Below, in pieces: positions 7,548 through 16,568 of a stretch of DNA of 64,000 nt. A program made the translations under genes and the position numbers. The DNA comes from SIG452 sp045638525 (GTDB lineage Bacteria > Bacillota > Clostridia > UMGS1840): positions 62,001 through 126,000 of the forward strand of contig JAZUBQ010000012.1 of assembly GCA_045638525.1 (NCBI GenBank). Direction: 5' to 3'. The notes beneath the pieces are model-generated. The model had not been told where the DNA came from. It ran no database searches and worked only from the letters and a program-made list of their open reading frames with translations. Within the stretch, counting starts at the first letter, position 1, and each line of letters begins with the position of its first letter.

Positions 7548-8717
7548 TTATCCTTTGATATAACCCAAAGGATTTGTTACAGAACCATTCACCGAAACCT
7601 CAAAATGAAGATGCGGTCCGGTTGACCATCCGGTACTGCCTACTTTTGCAATCTTCTGACCTCGTTTTACCACTGCACCAACCGAAACCAAATTCGAGGA
7701 ATGGTGTGCGTATAATGTGGTAATTCCGCCACCGTGATCAATAACAATGTAATTGCCATACGCACTGGAATATCCTGATATGATAACCGTTCCATCATCT
7801 GCTGCAACTACCGTAGCACCGCTTGGTGCACCGATATCAACACCGGTATGCAATTTATACACCTTTAACACCGGATGCAATCGATTGCCAAACGAAGATG
7901 TGATGGCATAATATCCGGGAGCAGGCCAAGCCATAATGCCACCGCTATTTTGGCTTTGTTGCTTACTTGTTCCATCGGAAGATTTCTTTTCAGTCTTCGG
8001 AGTGGAAAGTCGTTTGATTTCTTCCTGAATCCGAGCGCTCTCCTGCTCAAATTTCTTATATTCCGACTGATACTTGGAGATATCCTGTTCCAACTGTGTC
8101 AGAACACGATTATTTTCACTCAGTAAATCTGACAGTTTTTTTTGTTCCGCTTCTTCCTTTGCTTTCACCGTTGCAATCTCAGATTTCTTTTGATTTAGAA
8201 CCTCTTTCGCATCTTCTACTTTTGATTTTTTGTTGACAATATCCGAAATTACTTCCTGATCATAATTAGCAATTTGACGAATCAAATCCAAACGATAGAA
8301 AAAATCTGCAATACTGCCGCTGGAAAGCAAAATATCAAGATAAGAAGTCGGATTATCTTCATACAAAGCACGCATTCTTAACTTGAATAATTCTCTGTTT
8401 TCCGCTTCTTTTTCGGTCAGACGTTGAATTTCCGCTTCCTGTGTATCAATTTCAGACTGCAATCCTGCAATCTGTTTCCCTAAAGTCTTAACCCGTTCGG
8501 ACACTTCCGACATCTGGCTATCCAGATTTTTTTTCTTGGATTCATAGGTTGCCTGCGATTGCTTAGCAGCATCTATTTTTTGTTGTGCTTCACTTGCTTT
8601 CTGTTGCGCCTGCTGACTTTTACTTTCCAATTCTGCTTTTTGGTCTGCCAAAACAGACGGATTCCAACAAACAAGCAACAAGAAAACAAAAACAACGGAA
8701 AGTATTCTCTTTATCAT
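7548..8717 (-). CDS. EnvC/PcsB-like murein hydrolase activator, coiled coil plus M23 domain
   Basis: Secreted cell-wall protein: signal peptide (about 1-24), long coiled coil (about 25-240, rich in Q, K and E), and C-terminal LytM/M23 domain. M23 zinc-site motifs are visible: HTGVDIGAPSG (His near 289), YAHHSS and the C-terminal HLHFEV (near 368). This looks like an active endopeptidase rather than a degenerate activator. It is close downstream of ftsE and ftsX on the same strand, and the FtsEX complex is known to activate this coiled-coil/M23 class (EnvC, PcsB, CwlO). I infer a role in septal or lateral wall hydrolysis under FtsEX control. Confidence 0.92.
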   Translation of the reverse strand: MIKRILSVVFVFLLLVCWNPSVLADQKAELESKSQQAQQKASEAQQKIDAAKQSQATYESKKKNLDSQMSEVSERVKTLGKQIAGLQSEIDTQEAEIQRLTEKEAENRELFKLRMRALYEDNPTSYLDILLSSGSIADFFYRLDLIRQIANYDQEVISDIVNKKSKVEDAKEVLNQKKSEIATVKAKEEAEQKKLSDLLSENNRVLTQLEQDISKYQSEYKKFEQESARIQEEIKRLSTPKTEKKSSDGTSKQQSQNSGGIMAWPAPGYYAITSSFGNRLHPVLKVYKLHTGVDIGAPSGATVVAADDGTVIISGYSSAYGNYIVIDHGGGITTLYAHHSSNLVSVGAVVKRGQKIAKVGSTGWSTGPHLHFEVSVNGSVTNPLGYIKG

Positions 8718-8801
8718 ACGATGTCTGTTCCCTTCATTACTCTATAAATAAAAGAAATCAAAAAATACTAAAATACATCAGTATTGCATAAGCATATCCG
8801 C

Positions 8802-9131
8802 CTATAATCCCGCCTGAATCGCAGCAATACTCTCTGCAACCCAAGTAAATACCGGAATTAACAAAATCATCAACACAACAGCTCCCACAATCCAATACAT
8901 CATTACTTTTCGACCGACGGAATTAGGATTTCTGCGAGCGATACTGCGGTGTCTGCTATCACCACGAAAGAAACGTTTGATTTTTTGAATCAACGTTTTT
9001 TTCCGTTTTCTCCGTCTTCGTCCGGAAGAATGTCTGTGCCCGGAAGAATGGTGGTGATGACTGCGATGTTTTCTGCTTTCTTCTAACGCCATTTCCTCTG
9101 TTTCAATTTTTTCCTTGATATGTTCTTGCAT
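8802..9131 (-). CDS. small basic His/Arg-rich single-pass membrane protein
   Basis: I do not recognise the family. 109 residues: acidic N-terminus (about 1-20), then a strongly basic stretch with clustered His and Arg (HRSHHHHSSGHRHSSG followed by RRRRKRKK), a second basic stretch, and one membrane helix near the C-terminus (about 76-98, YWIVGAVVLMILLIPVF). The topology would leave the basic part in the cytosol. It sits between ftsX and the EnvC-like gene, so a role around the FtsEX-hydrolase complex is a reasonable guess only. Confidence 0.7.
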   Translation of the reverse strand: MQEHIKEKIETEEMALEESRKHRSHHHHSSGHRHSSGRRRRKRKKTLIQKIKRFFRGDSRHRSIARRNPNSVGRKVMMYWIVGAVVLMILLIPVFTWVAESIAAIQAGL

Positions 9132-9172
9132 ACGCTTATTTATTCCCTTTCCAAACTAAACGCCATAACAGA

Positions 9173-10054
9173 CTACACCTTTACATGCTTGTTAACTGCA
9201 ACTGCAGCTCCCAATCCACCAATGAAGATACCGTAAACCGCATTGATGAAAAGCAGTTCAAAAAACACCGATAATGGTTGCATAAGGTATACGCCATCTA
9301 AAACCTGATTGAAATTACTGTACAACAGACTATACAAGTAACTTAAAACAGCACTGGAGAGCACTGCTCCCGTGATTCCAAGTAAAATCCCCTCAATGAT
9401 AAAGGGAGTTTTAACAAATCCGTTGGTTGCTCCCACATATTTCATAATATTGATCTGCTTTCTTCTGGAAAAAATAGAAAGATTGATAATATTAGAAATA
9501 ATGCTCAGACATAAGATTGCCAATAACAAATAGATAATAATACTGTATAATTTAACTTTTTTCTCAATATCCGACAGTTTTTTTGAAGTTTCCAGATTAT
9601 TGGAAACCGAGTCAACTTCTTCCAATAATTGTATCTCCTCCAACACATAATCTGCCTTTTCTAAATCTGTTAACGTTACAATATAACAATTTCTAAAAGG
9701 ATTATCCGCTTCTGAAAGTCCCTGCAGCAAAGAATCATTGGCAACTTTGTCCTTAAATTCAGTAAAAGTATCTGCCTTAGGTTTCAAAACAGCATCTTTC
9801 ACCATAGCAATCTGCATAATCTTTTCACTTACTGCACTCAGTTCTTCGTCAGCTACACTGTCTTTTATATAAATGTTGAACTCAAAATTGTTTCCAACTT
9901 CCCGTGAGATATGCATCAGGTTCACCGAAACCACCTGAAACACGCCTGTTACCATTAATGATACAATTACAGTCAAAAGGGTCACCAAAGTTACCATTTT
10001 ATTGGTAAACAAATTCATGATGCCCTCTTTGACGAAATAACTAAAATTTTTCAT
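9173..10054 (-). CDS. ftsX: cell division ABC transporter permease FtsX
   Basis: Membrane partner of FtsE; the complex couples ATP hydrolysis to activation of peptidoglycan hydrolases outside the cell. 293 residues from the ATG at 10054: TM1 (about 20-45, TLLTVIVSLMVTGVFQVV), extracellular domain (about 50-165), then three C-terminal membrane helices, as in the FtsX fold. The start at 10054 has GAGGAGG eleven bases upstream inside ftsE and gives a 14-base overlap with ftsE; the longer frame to 10090 lacks a ribosome binding site. Confidence 0.96.
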   Translation of the reverse strand: MKNFSYFVKEGIMNLFTNKMVTLVTLLTVIVSLMVTGVFQVVSVNLMHISREVGNNFEFNIYIKDSVADEELSAVSEKIMQIAMVKDAVLKPKADTFTEFKDKVANDSLLQGLSEADNPFRNCYIVTLTDLEKADYVLEEIQLLEEVDSVSNNLETSKKLSDIEKKVKLYSIIIYLLLAILCLSIISNIINLSIFSRRKQINIMKYVGATNGFVKTPFIIEGILLGITGAVLSSAVLSYLYSLLYSNFNQVLDGVYLMQPLSVFFELLFINAVYGIFIGGLGAAVAVNKHVKV

Positions 10055-10736
10055 CGTCGCTGTAGCCTCCTCTTTCGTCATCCCGGACAATGTTTCCGCC
10101 CTCTACAGCGATAACACGCTTATGCATTCTGTTCACAATATCTTTATCGTGGGTTGCCACAATTACAGTTGTACCGCTACGATTGATTTCTTCCAGATAT
10201 TGCATAATTTCTGCTGAAATCACCGGGTCAAGATTTCCGGTAGGCTCATCTGCGATAATCAGATTCGGATTATTAGCCAAAGCTCTTGCAATGGCAACAC
10301 GCTGCTGTTCTCCACCTGAAAGCTGATTGGGATAAAAACGTGCTTTGCCCGAAAGTCCCACACGGGATAACACCTCGGGAGTCCGACGGCGAATCTGACG
10401 ATTGGTTGCCCCTACAACTTTCATAGCAAAGGCTACATTTTCGATCACCGTTTTATTCTCCAACAATCTGAAATCCTGAAATACCATCCCTAAGGTTCTG
10501 CGATAAAACGGAATTTCTTTTGCGGTTAATCGACTCACATCAATGTCGTTTATGATAATATCTCCGGAAGTCACTTTTTCCTCCGCAGTAATCAACTTGA
10601 TTAATGTAGATTTCCCTGCACCACTGTGACCAACCAAAAATACAAATTCGCCTTTTTCAATTTCTAAATTGATGTTTTCCAAAGCGGTAACCTGAGTCTT
10701 ATCATACACTTTGGTAACATTTTTCAATTGTAACAC
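10041..10736 (-). CDS. ftsE: cell division ATP-binding protein FtsE
   Basis: ABC ATPase of the FtsEX complex. 231 residues with Walker A GHSGAGKST, Q-loop, signature LSGGEQQRVAIARA, Walker B LIIADEPTGNLD and switch His in VATHDKD. The start codon is GTG, with GAGGTGG six bases upstream. It overlaps ftsX and follows a PucR-type regulator gene by 11 bases. Confidence 0.97.
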   Translation of the reverse strand: MLQLKNVTKVYDKTQVTALENINLEIEKGEFVFLVGHSGAGKSTLIKLITAEEKVTSGDIIINDIDVSRLTAKEIPFYRRTLGMVFQDFRLLENKTVIENVAFAMKVVGATNRQIRRRTPEVLSRVGLSGKARFYPNQLSGGEQQRVAIARALANNPNLIIADEPTGNLDPVISAEIMQYLEEINRSGTTVIVATHDKDIVNRMHKRVIAVEGGNIVRDDERGGYSDDEKF

Positions 10737-10747
10737 AGCCTACCACC

Positions 10748-11833
10748 TCAGATTTTCATCACGTTTGCGGAAAGATATTTTTTTACCATCATCGCCACTT
10801 TGAAGATAATAGCATCATCAAATTCACGCAAATCCAGGCCGGTGAGCTTCTGAATTTTATCCAGACGATATACCAGAGTATTTCTGTGGATAAATAATTT
10901 TCTGGATGTTTCTGAAATATTCAGACTGTTATCGAAAAATTTCTGAATGGTCATTAAAGTTTCAGAATCTAATTTATCAATGGAATCTTTTTTGAAAACT
11001 TCATCCAAAAACATCTGACAAAGTTTCACAGGCAGTTGGTAAATCAGTCTGCCGATTCCCAAAGATTCATAATTTAAAATTTCTTTTTCGGCATCGAAAA
11101 CCTTACCGATTTCCAAGGCAACCTGCCCTTCACGATAGGAAGAAGCCACATCACGGAGTGTATTTGCCACAGAACCGATGCCCACGCAAATGTTAATCAT
11201 TACTTCTGAACGAACGGTGTCAATAATGGAAGAAACAACAGCTTCTTTCTTACGGGCAGAAATATCAGCGTCATTGATTTCGGTAATAATGGCAATATTT
11301 TTTTCGTCCAGAGGAATTACAAACTGTTTGCCACGTTCCGGAAACATTCCGCATAAAATTTCATAAACATTACCATCATCCTGCACCGGAAGATTCACAA
11401 CGTATACCATTCGTGGAGCTTCATAAGCCAATTTCAGCTCTTTGGAACGAGCATAAACATCACCGGGCAAAACGCTGTCTAACAGGATGTTTTTCAAAAA
11501 GTTTCCGGCATCGTATTTTTCTTCATAAAACTGCTTGATATTTGCAAATGTAGTTGCCAACATCTGTGCATACTTTTTAGCGATTTCGGAATCAGCATCC
11601 ACATAAACACAAAACTCCAACTTAGATCTGACAAAGATGGGTTTATAAGTGATGCCGTTCTCTACGATAACGGAACCGTCATTTAAAAGATCCAAATCAA
11701 TGGTCATCTGTTTTCCGATGCTGGAATTATCAGAACTTGCAATTATCACGCTGCTATCGTCCAAAATCCCAAACTGTTCTTCAATGATGCCTACAAACTG
11801 ATAGACTGCATTTTGAAAATGTTTATTAATCAT
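10748..11833 (-). CDS. PucR/CdaR-family helix-turn-helix regulator
   Basis: 361-residue regulator whose C-terminal 60 residues are the PucR-type HTH (LNISETSRKLFIHRNTLVYRLDKIQKLTG). The N-terminal and central parts resemble CdaR sugar-diacid regulators (a sensor region and a degenerate GGDEF-like fold around VVNLPVQDDG...IAIITEINDADISA). The ligand is unknown. It lies directly upstream of ftsE, a position not explained by a sugar-acid role, so the annotated family function may not apply. Confidence 0.85.
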   Translation of the reverse strand: MINKHFQNAVYQFVGIIEEQFGILDDSSVIIASSDNSSIGKQMTIDLDLLNDGSVIVENGITYKPIFVRSKLEFCVYVDADSEIAKKYAQMLATTFANIKQFYEEKYDAGNFLKNILLDSVLPGDVYARSKELKLAYEAPRMVYVVNLPVQDDGNVYEILCGMFPERGKQFVIPLDEKNIAIITEINDADISARKKEAVVSSIIDTVRSEVMINICVGIGSVANTLRDVASSYREGQVALEIGKVFDAEKEILNYESLGIGRLIYQLPVKLCQMFLDEVFKKDSIDKLDSETLMTIQKFFDNSLNISETSRKLFIHRNTLVYRLDKIQKLTGLDLREFDDAIIFKVAMMVKKYLSANVMKI

Positions 11834-11951
11834 AATTTACCGCCCTCACTGTTTCGTTCTTTTTCTCATATCACAACTCTGGATACAGAGCCAACTTACA
11901 TATTTAGAATATTATAACATAAAATTGTGAAAATTTCAAGTTCTTTTTGCA

Positions 11952-12632
11952 TTAAATTACGTTTTGTTCCAATTTTTTTAATTCTGTAAGAATCTCAGCA
12001 ATTTGAGGTGCATTTTCGACGCCGCCTCTGGCAGCGACAATACCTTCAAAACGTTTGATTTCTTTGGATAAATACTCCCTTGTCAGAACAGTCGGATTCG
12101 CAAACAGACGTGGCCCGATTGCGTAGTCCAATTCTCTGCAATCAGTTTCTTCCCCTTTGACAACCGTCATCAAAATATAAAAACGACGATCCTCCAGAGC
12201 CAAACGTTCTTCTGTAATTAAAAAACCGTTTTCCGCAAGGAATTTTCTTAACACCGGAATTTCACTCATTGGTTGCAACACAAGTTTTTTTGCACGATGA
12301 GCAATTTGGAGGTCACGCTCTAAAATCTGCGCAATCAGTCTTCCGCCCATTCCACAAATCGAAATCACATCAAAAGAAAGATGAAAAAGCTCGTGCAGTC
12401 CGTCGCTCTTAACCGTATGAATCCGATCTTTCAAATGGTATGCCGCAATATTTTTAGAAGCTGTTTTTAAAGGTCCGTCCCGCAAATCACAAGCATATGC
12501 TGTTTGAATTTGTCCTTTTTGAGCCAGATAAATCGGCAAATAACCGTGGTCACATCCAATGTCACATAACACTGTTGTGTTGCCAATCATTTCTGCCGCT
12601 GTTTTTAACCGTTCTGTAATTGGAATCCGCAT
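11952..12632 (-). CDS. trmK: tRNA (adenine(22)-N(1))-methyltransferase
   Basis: TrmK methylates N1 of A22 in bacterial tRNAs using SAM. 226 residues with Rossmann motif CDIGCDHGYLPIYLAQKG, a DLRDGPLKTA acidic turn, the ISICGMGGRLIAQIL catalytic segment and LQPMSEIPVLRKFL, all characteristic of the family. Apparently a single gene, in an orientation divergent from the amino acid ABC operon. Confidence 0.93.
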   Translation of the reverse strand: MRIPITERLKTAAEMIGNTTVLCDIGCDHGYLPIYLAQKGQIQTAYACDLRDGPLKTASKNIAAYHLKDRIHTVKSDGLHELFHLSFDVISICGMGGRLIAQILERDLQIAHRAKKLVLQPMSEIPVLRKFLAENGFLITEERLALEDRRFYILMTVVKGEETDCRELDYAIGPRLFANPTVLTREYLSKEIKRFEGIVAARGGVENAPQIAEILTELKKLEQNVI

Positions 12633-12756
12633 TCTTTTTCTCCGTTTTTCTTCATTTATTTATATCATAATTTTATCACAGATTTCTCGTTTTGTCAAAT
12701 ATACAACAAAAAGAATATCTAAAAAGGAAAAAATATGGAAAAAAATTATTTTTTGG

Positions 12757-12785
12757 TTGATTTTTCTTAAAATCTGTGATATGAT
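12757..12785 (+). promoter_or_regulatory. sigma-A promoter of the amino acid ABC operon
   Basis: -35 TTGATT (12757-12762), 17-base spacer, -10 TATGAT (12780-12785). The start of the substrate-binding protein gene is 47 bases downstream. Confidence 0.6.
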
Positions 12786-12832
12786 AGTAATCGGATAAAA
12801 AATAACCACTTGTGGAAAAGGAGAAACACAAC

Positions 12833-13588
12833 ATGAAAAAATTACTCTCATTGGCAATGGTTGCATTGCTCGTTATCCTTGCATTGGCAGGTTGTCAGAA
12901 CGCTGACGATAACAAACTGGTGATTGGTTACACCATCTACGAACCCATGAACTACTTAGACGCAGAAGGAAATTTAACCGGTTTTGATACCGAATTTGCA
13001 TTGGCTGTTTGCGAAAAACTCGGCAAAGAAGCTGAATTTGTTGAAATCAACTGGGACACCAAATTCCCCACTTTAGACTCTGACCAGATTGACTGTATCT
13101 GGAACGGTATGACCATTTCTGACGAAGTAAAAACCAACTGTCTGGTTTCCAAAGCATATGTTAAAAATGCACAGGTTGTTGTTATGGCAAAAGATGTAGT
13201 TGAAAACTACACCACCGTCGAAAGCTTAAACGGTTTAAAATTTGCTGCTGAAGCAGGTTCTGCCGGTGAAAGCGCAATCAAAGACAACGGCTTAGATGCA
13301 AACTACACCCCCGTTGCTGCACAGACCGATGCTTTATTGGCAGTTGCAGGCGGTCAGGCAGATGCTTGTGTTATCGACATCACTATGGCAAAAGCTTCTA
13401 CTGCTGAAGGTACCAGCTACGAAAATCTTACATACGGCGTTGAGCTGACCAGTGAAGAATACGGCATCGGTTTCAGAAAAGATGATACCAAATTAAAAGA
13501 TGCTGTTGACAAAGCAATCGATGAACTGAATGCTGATGGCACTCTGTCTCAGTTAGCAGAAAAATACGACCTGAACCTTGCGTTCTAA
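12833..13588 (+). CDS. polar amino acid ABC transporter substrate-binding lipoprotein
   Basis: Captures a polar amino acid outside the cell for the permease and ATPase encoded next. 251 residues: lipoprotein signal peptide ending in the lipobox LALAGC (Cys near residue 20), then a type II periplasmic-binding fold with the family motifs GFDTEFALAVCEKLG, DCIWNGMTIS and GIGFRKDDTKLKDAVDKA. ATG at 12833 has AAAAGGAG nine bases upstream; an in-frame GTG at 12812 is less likely. The exact amino acid cannot be told from sequence. Confidence 0.93.
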   Translation: MKKLLSLAMVALLVILALAGCQNADDNKLVIGYTIYEPMNYLDAEGNLTGFDTEFALAVCEKLGKEAEFVEINWDTKFPTLDSDQIDCIWNGMTISDEVKTNCLVSKAYVKNAQVVVMAKDVVENYTTVESLNGLKFAAEAGSAGESAIKDNGLDANYTPVAAQTDALLAVAGGQADACVIDITMAKASTAEGTSYENLTYGVELTSEEYGIGFRKDDTKLKDAVDKAIDELNADGTLSQLAEKYDLNLAF

Positions 13589-13607
13589 TTAAAAAAAGAA
13601 TACGATC

Positions 13608-13660
13608 AAAAAAGGGCTGTATCAAAATGCAGTAGCTGTGTTTTGAAACAACCCTTTTTG
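13608..13660 (+). terminator. internal terminator or attenuator after the binding-protein gene
   Basis: Imperfect inverted repeat beginning AAAAAGGGCTGT and ending ACAACCCTTTTTG, followed by T. It lies between the binding-protein gene and the permease gene, an arrangement that typically leaves the binding protein in excess. Confidence 0.6.
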
Positions 13661-13679
13661 ATGAATATTAGAGGTTATT

Positions 13680-14327
13680 ATGCAGCTTTTTATTAAAGTT
13701 ACACTAAGCCTTTTAGAAGGTTTGGGAACCACTCTTGAAATTTTCATACTTACGCTTTTACTGGCATTGCCCTTAGGGCTGATTATTTCCTTCGGCTCTA
13801 TGAGCAAGCATAAAATTATTAAATATCCCACAAAAACTCTGATATGGATTATCCGCGGTACTCCCCTGATGCTTCAGTTAATTATTTTCGGACTGGGTCC
13901 CGGTCTTCTGGGAGTCAAGGGAATGAATCTGTTTTTGGCGGTGATGATTGCGTTTGTACTGAATTATTCCTGCTATTTTGCAGAAATTTTCCGCGGTGGA
14001 ATCGAAGGGATTCCAAAAGGTCAATATGAAGCAGGTGCTGTATTGGGCTTAACTAAAAAACAAATCTTTTTCAAAATCATTTTAATGCAGGTAATTAAAA
14101 GAATTATTGCTCCTATGAGTAATGAATTTTTAACCTTGGTAAAAGATACTTCTCTTGCCAATACCATTATGATTTATGAAATCACATGGAATGCGAAGCG
14201 TATGATGAACAGTGAACACATCTTGTGGCCTTTGTTCTACTCCGGCTTATTCTATTTAGCATTCTGCGGTATTTTGACTTTAATTTTCGGTTATATCGAA
14301 AAGAAATTAAGTTACTATAAGGTGTAA
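13680..14327 (+). CDS. polar amino acid ABC transporter permease
   Basis: HisM/GlnP-family inner membrane subunit, 215 residues with about five membrane helices. It has the EAA loop that docks the ATPase (EAGAVLGLTKKQIFFKIILMQ) and the start motif GLGTTLEIFILTLLLALPLG. GAGG lies five bases before the ATG. It is followed by the ATPase gene after 11 bases. Confidence 0.94.
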   Translation: MQLFIKVTLSLLEGLGTTLEIFILTLLLALPLGLIISFGSMSKHKIIKYPTKTLIWIIRGTPLMLQLIIFGLGPGLLGVKGMNLFLAVMIAFVLNYSCYFAEIFRGGIEGIPKGQYEAGAVLGLTKKQIFFKIILMQVIKRIIAPMSNEFLTLVKDTSLANTIMIYEITWNAKRMMNSEHILWPLFYSGLFYLAFCGILTLIFGYIEKKLSYYKV

Positions 14328-14338
14328 AGGGGAAAATT

Positions 14339-15091
14339 ATGCCGATTTTAGAAGTAAAAAACCTGGTAAAGAGCTTCGGAAAGACCGAAGTATTAAAAGG
14401 AATTGACTTTTCCATCGAAAAAGGCGATGTTCTGTCTGTGATTGGTTCTTCCGGTAACGGCAAAACCACCTTACTTCGATGCTTGAATTTTTTGGAATTT
14501 GCAGAAAAAGGAACCATCACAGTAAACGGGAAAGAAATTTACAATGGTGAAAACCGTGATAAAATGAGCGACCAATACATCCGTGATATGCGTCTTCATT
14601 TTGGTCTGGTGTTCCAATCCTTCAATCTGTTCCCGCAGTACAGCGTGTTAAAAAATATTACATTAGCACCTACCCTATTAAAGGCAGACACTCCGGAAAA
14701 CATTGAAAAAAAGGCATTGGAGTTAATCGAAAAAGTTGGTCTTTCCAGCAAAATTGACTGTTATCCCTGTCAGCTTTCGGGTGGTCAGAAGCAACGTGTT
14801 GCCATTGCCAGAGCATTGGCTTTAAATCCCGATATTTTATGCTTTGACGAACCGACCTCCGCTTTGGATCCGGAATTGACCGGTGAAGTACTTAAAGTAA
14901 TCAAACAGCTTGCACAGCAGGAAATGACAATGATTATCGTAACCCACGAAATGTCTTTCGCCAAAGAGGTTTCCGACCGGATTCTCTTTATGGATAACGG
15001 TATTATTTGCGAACAGGGTACACCGGAAGAGATTTTCGAACATCCGAAAAGCGAACGGTTACACGCCTTTTTACAAAGTTATCAAGCTTAA
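14339..15091 (+). CDS. polar amino acid ABC transporter ATP-binding protein
   Basis: GlnQ/HisP-type ATPase, 250 residues. Walker A is GSSGNGKTT, signature LSGGQKQRVAIARA, Walker B ILCFDEPTSALDPE, switch His in VTHEMSFAKEVSD. Completes the importer with the two genes before it; a terminator follows within a few bases. Confidence 0.95.
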   Translation: MPILEVKNLVKSFGKTEVLKGIDFSIEKGDVLSVIGSSGNGKTTLLRCLNFLEFAEKGTITVNGKEIYNGENRDKMSDQYIRDMRLHFGLVFQSFNLFPQYSVLKNITLAPTLLKADTPENIEKKALELIEKVGLSSKIDCYPCQLSGGQKQRVAIARALALNPDILCFDEPTSALDPELTGEVLKVIKQLAQQEMTMIIVTHEMSFAKEVSDRILFMDNGIICEQGTPEEIFEHPKSERLHAFLQSYQA

Positions 15092-15094
15092 ACA

Positions 15095-15127
15095 AAAAAA
15101 GGATATACCCGGTATATCCTTTTTTTG
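15095..15127 (+). terminator. terminator of the amino acid ABC operon
   Basis: AAAAAAGGATATACC / GGTATATCCTTTTTT, a near-perfect palindrome ending in T, directly after the ATPase stop codon. Confidence 0.85.
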
Positions 15128-15159
15128 ATACATAAAACAGTAAGAAAGTTGAATTTACT

Positions 15160-15837
15160 ATGAATCAGTATTTACAAAATATTCAAAAAATTTTCGATAA
15201 AATGGAATATGCCATTTTTGATTTGGACGGCACGTTACTCGATTCCATGCCTGTTTGGGTAAACCTTGGAGAAACGGTGCTAAAATCAATGGGGATTATT
15301 CCCGATGATGAATTAAACAAACGGTTTAAAACAATGACGTTAAAACAATCATCAGAATATCTCACCAAACACTTTCCTTTAAATCTGACAGCAGATGAGT
15401 TGTTTGAAATTTTTATGGAAAATGTCAGAATCGGATACGAAAAAGATGCACCGCTAAAACCCGGTGTGATGGATTTTTTAAAATACCTAAAATCCAAAAA
15501 CATCCCTATGTGTGTGGCAACCGCCTCCGACCGATATTTAACCGAAGCTGCCTTACAACGAACCGGTGCCCTTCCCTATTTAGAATTTGTTATCACCTGC
15601 TCAGATATTGGCAAAACAAAAGAAACTCCGGATGTGTATCTGGAAGCGATGAATCGCTTGGGCGGAAATCTTGGTAATACCGTTGTATTTGAAGATGCCT
15701 ATTTTTCTATTATTTCAGCAAAAAAAGGCGGCTTTACCGTCATCGCTGTAGCCGATGAAGAAACAAAAAAAGACGTGTCTGAAATTAAATCCTTAGCCGA
15801 TTTTTTCATTTACGATTTTAATGTACTTTGTTCATAA
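15160..15837 (+). CDS. HAD-superfamily phosphatase, beta-phosphoglucomutase-like
   Basis: 225 residues. HAD motif I DLDGTLLDSMPVW (nucleophile Asp near residue 20), helical cap domain, motif II VATASDRY, motif III Lys in GKTKETPDVY and motif IV VVFEDAYFSI. It probably hydrolyses a small phosphorylated metabolite; the substrate is not predictable. Stands alone between two terminators. Confidence 0.88.
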   Translation: MNQYLQNIQKIFDKMEYAIFDLDGTLLDSMPVWVNLGETVLKSMGIIPDDELNKRFKTMTLKQSSEYLTKHFPLNLTADELFEIFMENVRIGYEKDAPLKPGVMDFLKYLKSKNIPMCVATASDRYLTEAALQRTGALPYLEFVITCSDIGKTKETPDVYLEAMNRLGGNLGNTVVFEDAYFSIISAKKGGFTVIAVADEETKKDVSEIKSLADFFIYDFNVLCS

Positions 15838-15847
15838 GAACATAAAA

Positions 15848-15890
15848 CAAAAACTCCGTTTACTGATGCAATAGTAAACGGAGTTTTTTA
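15848..15890. terminator. bidirectional terminator
   Basis: AAAAACTCCGTTTACT / AGTAAACGGAGTTTTT with an eight-base loop, between the plus-strand HAD gene and the minus-strand lipoprotein gene; serves both. Confidence 0.85.
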
Positions 15891-15903
15891 ATATGTATTC
15901 AAT

Positions 15904-16458
15904 TTAACGAATGGTTTGCACAAACCAATCTTTTTTAAACATACCTGATTTATCTTTTACCATCACAATTGTAATGGCAGCAGATTCCGATGCTGCATAT
16001 TCACCTACACCGGCATTCAATCCCATAGTACCGGTAACTGTTGCGGTATCTTCATCCCGAATATCAATAGATTCAATCTGGATGCTCAGCATATCGCCTT
16101 CGCTTAGTCCAACGCTCAATCCAAACAAATCTGTAAAGCTCAGGTCAATACCGATTAAGCCACCAACAATAGATTCGCTGATACCAATGGTGGATTTTAC
16201 AAGCGTTTTTGTTTTTGGTGCTAAACTTTCCATCATAGCATCAATGTCACCGTTATTATAATCAGTAACCATCTGATCGATTCTGTCAAGAATCATTTGC
16301 TCATCGCTTCTGGAAGAACCAAATAATCCCTCAAACCACTCGGCGATAAAATTCGGATTGAAATTTTCTAAAAGTTCAATCGGACTGCAAGCTGATAACA
16401 TCATCGCCGCAATTAAGCTGATACATACAATCAAAATTCTTTTCTTTATTTTCCCCAT
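15904..16458 (-). CDS. hypothetical lipoprotein
   Basis: 184 residues with a lipoprotein signal peptide and lipobox MLSAC (Cys about 24). The mature part has an SNF/NTF2-like layout: a helical start (DEQMILDRIDQMVTDYNNGDIDAMMESLAPKTK) and later beta strands (IESIDIRDEDTATVTGTM...). No specific family recognised and no operon partner. Confidence 0.75.
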   Translation of the reverse strand: MGKIKKRILIVCISLIAAMMLSACSPIELLENFNPNFIAEWFEGLFGSSRSDEQMILDRIDQMVTDYNNGDIDAMMESLAPKTKTLVKSTIGISESIVGGLIGIDLSFTDLFGLSVGLSEGDMLSIQIESIDIRDEDTATVTGTMGLNAGVGEYAASESAAITIVMVKDKSGMFKKDWFVQTIR

Positions 16459-16513
16459 AGTTCTTTTCCCTCAAATATAGAATAATTTTCCTGTATCATT
16501 CATAACTGTAAGC

Positions 16514-16561
16514 AAAAAACCTAACAGACTATATCTGTTGATAGTCTGTTAGGTTTTTATT
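16514..16561 (-). terminator. terminator after rhaB
   Basis: AAAAACCTAACAGACTAT / ATAGTCTGTTAGGTTTTT with an eight-base loop; flanking A and T runs let it work both ways. It closes the deoR-rhaB end of the microcompartment locus. Confidence 0.85.
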
Positions 16562-16568
16562 TTTACGA

